Shown in pieces: positions 1-5,541 of a DNA stretch of 6,566 nucleotides. A program made the position numbers and the translations under genes. Each line of letters opens with the position of its first letter. Position 1 is the first letter of the stretch. Origin of the DNA: Dysgonomonas sp. (lineage in GTDB: Bacteria; Bacteroidota; Bacteroidia; Bacteroidales; Dysgonomonadaceae); the NCBI GenBank assembly GCA_030151105.1, contig JASLEN010000288.1, positions 1 through 6,566 on the forward strand. The letters run 5' to 3'. The notes beneath the pieces were generated by a model, which did no database searches, was not told where the DNA came from, and was given only the letters and a program-made list of their open reading frames with translations.

Positions 1-1
1 T

Positions 2-1192
2 TTGGATACTAAGACCATTGAGGTCTGGAATCGTTATGAGGTACTAAATCTTGATAACTTTGACTTAACATGGAAGTTATTGAAAAATGGAGAGCCTATT
101 GAAAATGGAACAATCTCGAATCTTGAGCTGGCAGCCTCCGAAAAGATGTGTCTATCAATTCCGTATAAGTCATTGATAGATGAAGAAAACGAATATTTTC
201 TGAACGTTTCTTTTGCATTGAAGAAGGATACGAAATGGGCAAAAGCAGGACATGTCGTGGCTATTGATCAGTTTGCTCTATCATCTAGAAAGAAGGTTGA
301 AACTCTTGACAGAAACCACTTAGGGAAATTGAGCTTTAAAGTTGAGAAAAATCGAGTGGTAGTGCAAGGAGCTAATTTTGAGGCAACTGTAACTTCAATA
401 AATAATGCTGGCTTGAACTCATTGATCTATAATGGACGAGAGATGATCTATAATCAGCAAGGATTTGCATTCAATTGGTATCGTAGCATCAACAATGATA
501 ATTATGCAGACCAAAACTATTATGAGACAACTATTTCGAATAAGGATTTCAGTTATAAGTTGAGTACTGATAAAAAAACGATTTCTTTTAAAATAACTAA
601 TATAGCCACTATCAATGCTCCTAAAAAAGTAGAGCTGGAATATGAGACTAACTATACAATCTATGCTAATGGAGTCGTGGATGTGGATGCTAGTTTCACT
701 AAGCCTGTTAATGAATCGTTGATTAGACGTTTAGGTTTGAGCTTAGAGTTGTCGCAAGATTTAGAGATTGTTGCATGGTATGGAAACGGACCTCACGAAA
801 ATTATGTAGATCGCAAGGCGTCTGCACTTATGGGAGTTTATAAATCTACTGTTACGGAGATGGGTAATGAGCATTATGTTCGCAGCCAGTCAATGGGCAA
901 TAGAGAGGGTGTACGATGGTTAACACTAATGAATGGTGATAATCAAGGATTAAGAATAAGATCAAAAGATAGATTAAACTTTAGTGCTTTGCATTTTTCT
1001 GATGCTATGCTGTGGAATGCACTACATGATTTTAAGCTAAATGAGATCAAGGAAGATCAAGTTTTCTTAAGTCTCGATTGTATTCAACAAGGATTAGGAA
1101 ATGCAAGTTGTGGACCATTACCATTGCCACAATACATGATTCCTGAAAATGAAAAATTAACGTATTCATTCAGAATAGAACCTATCAATTAA
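2..1192 (+). CDS. LacZ-type GH2 beta-galactosidase, C-terminal part (5' end outside window)
   Basis: This is the C-terminal ~396 residues of a large glycoside hydrolase family 2 enzyme, which hydrolyses terminal beta-galactosides. The reading frame is open to the left edge; the TTG at position 2 is not a credible start. Residues ~8-92 look like the Ig-like domain that follows the catalytic barrel (NRYEVLNLDNFDLTWKL, then a KAGHVVAIDQFAL ending). Residues ~107-396 match the large C-terminal beta-sandwich (Bgal_small_N) that marks LacZ-type enzymes: WYGNGPHENYVDRK at 259-272, GNREGVRW at 299-306, and QQGLGNASCGP at 362-372 near the end. The catalytic glutamates lie in the missing upstream barrel, so activity and exact substrate cannot be judged. 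A LacZ-like enzyme for host or plant galactosides is the usual role. The gene is separated from the next unit by a strong terminator, so it is probably functionally unrelated to it. Confidence 0.93.
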   Translation: MDTKTIEVWNRYEVLNLDNFDLTWKLLKNGEPIENGTISNLELAASEKMCLSIPYKSLIDEENEYFLNVSFALKKDTKWAKAGHVVAIDQFALSSRKKVETLDRNHLGKLSFKVEKNRVVVQGANFEATVTSINNAGLNSLIYNGREMIYNQQGFAFNWYRSINNDNYADQNYYETTISNKDFSYKLSTDKKTISFKITNIATINAPKKVELEYETNYTIYANGVVDVDASFTKPVNESLIRRLGLSLELSQDLEIVAWYGNGPHENYVDRKASALMGVYKSTVTEMGNEHYVRSQSMGNREGVRWLTLMNGDNQGLRIRSKDRLNFSALHFSDAMLWNALHDFKLNEIKEDQVFLSLDCIQQGLGNASCGPLPLPQYMIPENEKLTYSFRIEPIN

Positions 1193-1218
1193 CTCTAAAT
1201 TATTGGAGAGAGTAATAC

Positions 1219-1256
1219 AGCACCAACAATAACTATTTTGTTGGTGCTTTTTATTT
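1219..1256 (+). terminator. Rho-independent terminator after the beta-galactosidase gene
   Basis: A perfect 10-bp inverted repeat, AGCACCAACA (1219-1228) and TGTTGGTGCT (1239-1248), can be extended by one A-T pair to leave an 8-base loop. It is followed directly by a T-rich tract (TTTTTATTT from 1248). It begins 26 bases after the beta-galactosidase stop codon. No A-rich tract precedes the left arm, so it should act only on + strand transcription. It insulates the downstream regulator operon. Confidence 0.93.
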
Positions 1257-1291
1257 CTTCATAAAATGAGGTGTTAGTTCTATCTAATTAT

Positions 1292-1299
1292 TACTTTTG
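1292..1299 (+). promoter_or_regulatory. Probable housekeeping-sigma promoter (-7 element) of the regulator-kinase operon
   Basis: TACTTTTG at 1292-1299 matches the Bacteroidota -7 consensus TAnnTTTG exactly. It lies 32 bases before the regulator's ATG, which would give a leader of roughly 25 bases. The -33 box (TTTG or TTG about 20 bp upstream) is poor here: the region around 1268-1272 reads GAGGT. The promoter may therefore be weak or need help. It is the only plausible promoter between the terminator and the gene. The call rests on one motif and on position. Confidence 0.5.
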
Positions 1300-1331
1300 G
1301 CAATAGTCGAATTAAACTTAGCATCAGCAGT

Positions 1332-2696
1332 ATGAAAGAAGGTAGCATTGTAGTAGTAGATGATAATAAAAATGTATTGAGTACATTACGTATTCTTTTG
1401 TCTAACTATTTGAAAAATGTGTATTTACTTTCATCTCCCAACTCCCTACTTACTACAGTGAGAGATAAAGAGCCTGATATAATTCTACTAGATATGAATT
1501 ATTCTGCTGGAATAAATACTGGTAATGAAGGCTTGTTCTGGCTTTCGGAGGTAAAGAAGGTTGCCCCAGAAACTCCTGTCGTTCTTTTTACGGCTTATGC
1601 GGATGTTGATCTTGCTGTGCGTGCATTGAAAGAAGGTGCTACAGACTTTGTTGTAAAGCCATGGGACAATGCCAAACTAATAGCTACGCTACAAGCTGCT
1701 TATGCTCTCAGCCAATCTCGAAGAGAGGTGAAAAAACTACGTGAAAAGCAAGATGTATTGAATACAGAGTTGACTAAAGAAGATGATATTTGTTGGGGAA
1801 AATCACCAATAATGCAAGATCTCTTGTCCATTATCAAGAAGGTAGCACCTACGGATGCAAATGTGCTAATAACGGGTGAAAACGGAACAGGAAAAGAAAT
1901 CATAGCCAAAGCAATTCACAAATACTCAGCTCGCAACAAAGAAACAATGGTGAGTGTAGATATGGGAGCAATTACAGATTCACTTTTCGAAAGTGAACTT
2001 TTTGGGCATGTCAAAGGAGCATTTACAGATGCTAGAGCAGATAGGGCAGGGAAATTTGAAGCTGCGGATAAAGGAAGTCTCTTTTTAGATGAATTAGGGA
2101 ACTTGGATATTGCATTGCAAGCTAAGCTATTAACGGCTTTGCAATCTAGGCAAGTCGTAAGGGTAGGGAGTAATAAACCTATGAGCATTGACGTACGCTT
2201 AATTTGTGCTACAAATGCTGACCTAAATACACTTGTGAGTGAGGGTAACTTTAGGGAAGATTTGTTATACAGAATAAATACCATTCATTTAGAAGTTCCG
2301 CCTCTGAGAGAACGAAAAGAGGATATTGCAGAATTAGTTAGTTTCTTCCTCAAGCGTTTAAGTCAGAAGTATAATAAGTCAAACTTATCAGTGAGTAAAG
2401 ATGCTTTAGCCAAACTAGAGAATTATCCTTGGTATGGTAATGTGCGAGAACTTCAGCATGCAATCGAAAAGGCTGTCATCTTGTGCGACTCTTCAGAACT
2501 ACAAGCATCTGACTTTTATATGCGTGCGGTGGAACAAAAAGAGGTACTTCTGGAATCAATGACCATTGAAGAAATGGAGAAAATATTGATTGAAAAAACA
2601 ATGAAGAAACACAATAACAATATCTCGGCGGTAGCCCAAGAGTTGGGTATAACACGTCCTACATTATATAATAAATTGAGCAAATACGGTTTATAA
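1332..2696 (+). CDS. NtrC-family sigma-54-dependent response regulator (REC-AAA+-Fis HTH)
   Basis: This cytoplasmic two-component regulator is predicted to activate sigma-54 RNA polymerase by ATP hydrolysis. The 454-residue length is normal for the NtrC class. Receiver domain, residues 5-120: acidic pair D10/D11, phospho-acceptor D54 in IILLDMN, T87 and K109. AAA+ domain, ~152-385: Walker A GENGTGKE (182-189), sigma-54 contact loop GAFTDA (229-234), Walker B SLFLDEL with D253/E254, sensor I ATN (293-295), arginine-finger region FREDLLYR (307-314), and sensor II WYGNVREL (367-374). The C-terminal Fis-type helix-turn-helix (~430-452) contains AVAQELGITRPTLYNKL. The loop is normally GAFTGA; the Asp at 233 is unusual (see findings). 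ATG 1332 is the first start after the in-frame TAG at 1275 and leads straight into the receiver fold; there is no Shine-Dalgarno sequence. The kinase gene begins 3 bases downstream. Likely target by context: the tolC-hlyD operon. Confidence 0.95.
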   Translation: MKEGSIVVVDDNKNVLSTLRILLSNYLKNVYLLSSPNSLLTTVRDKEPDIILLDMNYSAGINTGNEGLFWLSEVKKVAPETPVVLFTAYADVDLAVRALKEGATDFVVKPWDNAKLIATLQAAYALSQSRREVKKLREKQDVLNTELTKEDDICWGKSPIMQDLLSIIKKVAPTDANVLITGENGTGKEIIAKAIHKYSARNKETMVSVDMGAITDSLFESELFGHVKGAFTDARADRAGKFEAADKGSLFLDELGNLDIALQAKLLTALQSRQVVRVGSNKPMSIDVRLICATNADLNTLVSEGNFREDLLYRINTIHLEVPPLRERKEDIAELVSFFLKRLSQKYNKSNLSVSKDALAKLENYPWYGNVRELQHAIEKAVILCDSSELQASDFYMRAVEQKEVLLESMTIEEMEKILIEKTMKKHNNNISAVAQELGITRPTLYNKLSKYGL

Positions 2697-2699
2697 GAG

Positions 2700-4055
2700 A
2701 TGTTTAAGTCAATAGAATATAAGTTATACATATATCTAGCCCTACTGATAGTTTCGGTTGGTCTAGCCGTTTATTTCTTTATGTCAGAACTTTATGTTTA
2801 TATGACTACTTCCATCGTTATGGGGCTGTTTGCCATTAATAGGCTCTACCACAACTACAACAAGTATAACAAGAATATTCTTTTCCTCTTGAATGCCTTG
2901 GATAATGGGGACTATAGTTTCAATTTCACAGAGACTAAATTGTCGAGACGAGAAAGAGAACTGAATCAGATGATGAATCGAATTAAGGAAATTCTATCCA
3001 ATGCAAGGCAAGATGTTATTGAGCGAGAAAAATTCTTGAGCATCATTATCGAAAATGTTCCCACAGGTATTCTCATACTTGATGAAAGAGACAATATAAA
3101 AAATACAAATAGAGCAGCCAGCCGTTTTTTAGGTTTGCCAGTACTTACACATCTCAATCAGTTGAGAGTGCTCGACCCTTCTTTTCCTCAATTGTTTAGA
3201 GACCTGAGAGTCAGTAGTGAAAATAAACAGATTAAGGTAGTAGGCGAAAAGGATGTTTCGCAGGTTAGTTTAGGAGTCTCAGAACTGAAAGTTCAGGGAG
3301 AGAATCTTCGTATTATCACGCTTTATAGTATCGAAAGTGAGTTGGAGAAACGAGAAATGGAATCGTGGACAAAACTAATAAGAGTCATGACACATGAAAT
3401 AATGAACTCTATCGCTCCTATAACATCACTTTCCGAAATGCTTCTTCATTTTTATCATTCGCCAAGTGACAGAACCAATGAAGAGCTAACAGAAACAACC
3501 ATCGATTCGCTTTCCACCATAAATACCACAGCAAAAGAATTAGCAGCCTTCGTTGAGTCTTATCGTCAATTCTCAGGAGTAGGGACTCCTAACCTCAAAG
3601 AGATTTATCTCTCTTCTTTTATGGATAGCATTCTTCAATTAGAAAAAGCAGAACTAAAATCTAAAGGAATAGATGTGAATCTAAACTCTAGCTCTGACAG
3701 TTTGACGATTCTGGGAGATAGCACTCAATTGACGAGAGTATTAGTCAATATCCTCAAAAATGCGATAGAGGCAGTAGAGCTAAATGATAGCAAGAGCATT
3801 CAAATAAATATTATTCCTCTCAATAACAAAGTCCAAATTAACATTGCCAACAATGGCAAGCCTATTCCGAGCGAGGTACTTGAGAATATTTTCATTCCTT
3901 TCTTCACCACCAAAGAGTCTGGATCGGGTATTGGGCTTAGTGTTTCCCGATATATTATGCGCCTGCATGATGGCAATCTCAAACATAGCTTTGAAGATGG
4001 CTGGACTATTTTTAGTTTAATCCTTAATATTGCTTCTGAACCTGAAAATCTGTAA
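2700..4055 (+). CDS. Membrane-anchored PAS sensor histidine kinase (NtrY/NtrB-like)
   Basis: This is the probable cognate kinase of the upstream regulator, starting 3 bases after its stop, so the two are probably translationally coupled. Two hydrophobic segments at residues ~10-28 and ~33-47 are joined by only about 4-5 residues, so there is essentially no periplasmic sensor domain. A linker (~48-105) follows, then a PAS-like region (~105-215, with SIIIENVPTGILILDE at its start). The HisKA dimerisation helix carries phospho-acceptor H232 in THEIMNSIAP (231-240). The ATPase domain has an N box LVNILKNAIEA (348-358), a G1 region NNGKPI (384-389) instead of the usual DNGxGI, an F box FIPFFTTK (398-405), and a G2 box GSGIGLS (408-414). 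The tiny loop suggests sensing within the membrane, through a partner protein, or through the cytoplasmic PAS domain. The signal cannot be deduced. The first upstream dyad of the next operon overlaps its stop codon. No terminator follows, so some read-through into tolC is possible. Confidence 0.94.
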   Translation: MFKSIEYKLYIYLALLIVSVGLAVYFFMSELYVYMTTSIVMGLFAINRLYHNYNKYNKNILFLLNALDNGDYSFNFTETKLSRRERELNQMMNRIKEILSNARQDVIEREKFLSIIIENVPTGILILDERDNIKNTNRAASRFLGLPVLTHLNQLRVLDPSFPQLFRDLRVSSENKQIKVVGEKDVSQVSLGVSELKVQGENLRIITLYSIESELEKREMESWTKLIRVMTHEIMNSIAPITSLSEMLLHFYHSPSDRTNEELTETTIDSLSTINTTAKELAAFVESYRQFSGVGTPNLKEIYLSSFMDSILQLEKAELKSKGIDVNLNSSSDSLTILGDSTQLTRVLVNILKNAIEAVELNDSKSIQINIIPLNNKVQINIANNGKPIPSEVLENIFIPFFTTKESGSGIGLSVSRYIMRLHDGNLKHSFEDGWTIFSLILNIASEPENL

Positions 4056-4066
4056 AGATTCTTTAC
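4051..4066 (+). promoter_or_regulatory. Distal enhancer-like dyad (predicted activator binding site 1)
   Basis: GTAAAGA-T-TCTTTAC (4052-4066) is a perfect 7-bp inverted repeat with a 1-base centre. Its centre (4059) is ~112 bp upstream of the predicted tolC transcription start and 22 bp from the centre of site 2. With the preceding T it matches site 2 at 14 of 16 positions. It overlaps the stop codon of the kinase gene (4053-4055). Binding by the adjacent NtrC-family regulator is inferred from position and symmetry. Confidence 0.65.
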
Positions 4067-4070
4067 TGCA

Positions 4071-4091
4071 AGTGTAAAAATACTTTACACT
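4071..4091 (+). promoter_or_regulatory. Proximal enhancer-like dyad (predicted activator binding site 2)
   Basis: AGTGTAAA (4071-4078) and TTTACACT (4084-4091) form a perfect 8-bp inverted repeat around AATAC. The core TGTAAA-N5-TTTAC is the same as in site 1. Its centre (4081) is ~90 bp upstream of the predicted transcription start, in the usual range for sigma-54 activator sites. No T-run follows, so it does not look like a terminator of the kinase gene. Confidence 0.68.
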
Positions 4092-4120
4092 CTAGGATAA
4101 TAGCTGTTTTGATAATGTTC

Positions 4121-4137
4121 TATCAATTAGATTGATA
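4121..4137. repeat. Third inverted repeat between the activator sites and the promoter
   Basis: TATCAAT-TAG-ATTGATA is a perfect 7-bp inverted repeat with a 3-base spacer. It ends 7 bases before the -24 element of the sigma-54 promoter. The sequence is unrelated to the two TGTAAA-N5-TTTAC dyads. It could bind a second regulator or a DNA-bending protein. It comes close to the IHF consensus but the TTR part is out of register. It may also be a chance AT-rich palindrome. Function unknown. Confidence 0.4.
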
Positions 4138-4144
4138 TCTAGTT

Positions 4145-4160
4145 TGGCATAGTATTGGCA
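4145..4160 (+). promoter_or_regulatory. Sigma-54 (-24/-12) promoter of the tolC-hlyD operon
   Basis: TGGCAT-AGTAT-TGGCA fits the sigma-54 consensus TGGCAC-N5-TTGCA. The key GG (4146-4147) and GC (4158-4159) are present at exactly the required 12-bp phasing. The mismatches are T for C at the end of the -24 box and G for T in the -12 box. The predicted transcription start is near 4171, giving a leader of ~23 bases before the tolC ATG at 4194. A weak AAGG at 4180-4183 is the only Shine-Dalgarno-like sequence. The promoter sits downstream of two activator-type dyads and of a gene for a sigma-54 activator, which strengthens the call. Confidence 0.8.
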
Positions 4161-4193
4161 TCATTTATTGTAAACAAATAAGGTTTATAAAAA

Positions 4194-5525
4194 ATGAAGC
4201 ACTACTCAATACTATTTATTCTTTTGGCTTGTGTTTTTCAACTAAAGGCTCAGGAAGAGAAAATATGGTCGCTCAACGACTGTGTTCTCTATGCTGTGAA
4301 ACACAATACAAAGGTAAATAATCAACAACAGACCAATAGTATCTATCATCAAGACTATCTGGAGGCAATAGGTAAACTTCTACCACAAGTGAGTGCCAAT
4401 ACCTCGGCAGGCTTCAATTTTGGGCGTGGGGTGGATTCTGAGACTAATACTTATGTGGATATCAACTCATTCAACAACAATTATGGTATAAGTGCCAATC
4501 TCACTCTTTTTGATGGGCTTGCAAATTATACCAAGGTACGCATTGGAAGAGTGAACAAATTTAGAGGAAAGAAAGAGTTGGAAGATGCTAAGGATATGAT
4601 TGCCTACGAAACAATGGAGGTTTTCTACAATGTGCTTTACAACAAAAGCCTAGTTTCTACAACTGAAGAACAGCTAGAAGAAAGTGCCCGAAATCTAAAA
4701 CAGATAAGTAGAATGGAGGAGCTAGGGCTAAAAGGTGTTTCGGATGTAGCAGAAGCAGAAGCTAAAAAAGCGGAAGATACTTTCAACTTTACAAAACAAA
4801 AAAATCTGTATGCTATCTCTATTATTCAACTGAAAAGTAAAATGAATTTTCCAATAGATGAAGAACTCAATATCGGAGATCAGAGAAACAATGATGAAAT
4901 AGCAAAAGTACTAGAAACTGCCTTCCAAATCTATCAAGGAGCAAAAAGCTATAATCCTAAGGCACAGGTAGCAGAGTCTAATCTGAAATATAAAGAATTG
5001 AGCTATAAAGCATCTAAAGGTAACTTGATGCCAAGTCTATCGATGGGAGCAGGAGTATCTACAAACTTCTTTAGATATATGGATGGCTCAAACTACACCT
5101 CATTTAAAAGTCAATTGAAGAATAAAAGAGGGGAGTATATCAGCTTTACGCTCTCTGTACCTCTTTTTAGCGGCTTCTCTCGTTCTGCAAGTGTCAAACG
5201 TGCCAAAGCGCAAATGTACATTGCCGAAAATGAGCAAGATGATACACTTCGAAAATTATATAGCGATATAGAACAAGCTGTAGCAGATGCCAATGGGCAA
5301 GTGGATGAATATCACCAAGCAGTAAAACAGAGAGAATCAGCCTCAATAGCACATCAGGTGAATGTGCGAAAATATGAAGAAGGCTTGATTGATCCTATTC
5401 TGCTGCATACCAGCTCCAATAGATTGCTGAAGGCAAAAGCCGAAGAATACAAAGCTAAATATATGTATCAGTTGAAATCAAAACTTGTAAACTACTATAA
5501 GGGAGAAGCCTTCTTTGTAGATTAA
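4194..5525 (+). CDS. TolC-family outer-membrane efflux protein
   Basis: This is the outer-membrane channel of a tripartite export system, forming a trimeric beta-barrel plus periplasmic alpha-tunnel. The 443 residues are typical of the family. Residues 1-19 form a signal peptide (hydrophobic core SILFILLACVF, probable cleavage LKA/QEE). A lipoprotein reading at C13 (LLAC) is possible but less likely, because the hydrophobic stretch continues past it. The usual two internal repeats are visible. Each has a long helix, then a beta-hairpin: first repeat LPQVSANTSAGFNFGR (63-78) and SANLTLFDGLA (100-110); second repeat LMPSLSMGAGVS (~279-290) and FTLSVPLFSGFSR. A long C-terminal helix begins at YEEGLIDPILL. 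The start is fixed by the signal peptide. The gene is first in its operon, behind a sigma-54 promoter; the adaptor gene starts 16 bases after its stop. The exported substrate cannot be told from the sequence. Confidence 0.94.
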   Translation: MKHYSILFILLACVFQLKAQEEKIWSLNDCVLYAVKHNTKVNNQQQTNSIYHQDYLEAIGKLLPQVSANTSAGFNFGRGVDSETNTYVDINSFNNNYGISANLTLFDGLANYTKVRIGRVNKFRGKKELEDAKDMIAYETMEVFYNVLYNKSLVSTTEEQLEESARNLKQISRMEELGLKGVSDVAEAEAKKAEDTFNFTKQKNLYAISIIQLKSKMNFPIDEELNIGDQRNNDEIAKVLETAFQIYQGAKSYNPKAQVAESNLKYKELSYKASKGNLMPSLSMGAGVSTNFFRYMDGSNYTSFKSQLKNKRGEYISFTLSVPLFSGFSRSASVKRAKAQMYIAENEQDDTLRKLYSDIEQAVADANGQVDEYHQAVKQRESASIAHQVNVRKYEEGLIDPILLHTSSNRLLKAKAEEYKAKYMYQLKSKLVNYYKGEAFFVD

Positions 5526-5541
5526 GATATAAAAGAACATC

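Noticed and set aside
2..4. TTG at position 2 as the real start of the first gene
   Set aside because: The frame is open through the left edge, and the protein begins in the middle of a GH2 enzyme whose catalytic domain must lie upstream.
1298..1313. TGGCA at 1298-1302 as the -24 box of a second sigma-54 promoter before the regulator gene
   Set aside because: The positions where the -12 GC should fall (1311-1312) read AT, and no TGTAAA-N5-TTTAC dyads occur upstream. The TGG is better explained as the end of the TACTTTTG -7 element.
1700..2284. Antisense open frames inside the regulator gene (1700-1909, 1916-2284)
   Set aside because: They lie opposite strongly conserved AAA+ coding sequence and show no start signals or known domains.
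4071..4091. The AGTGTAAA/TTTACACT dyad as an intrinsic terminator of the kinase gene
   Set aside because: The stem is AT-rich and no T-run follows (next bases CTAGGATAAT). The repeat of the same motif 22 bp upstream fits protein binding better.
4194..4250. TolC protein as a lipoprotein with acylated C13
   Set aside because: LLAC is a loose lipobox match, but the hydrophobic core continues beyond the Cys to a good signal peptidase I site at LKA/QEE. Not excluded, but less likely.
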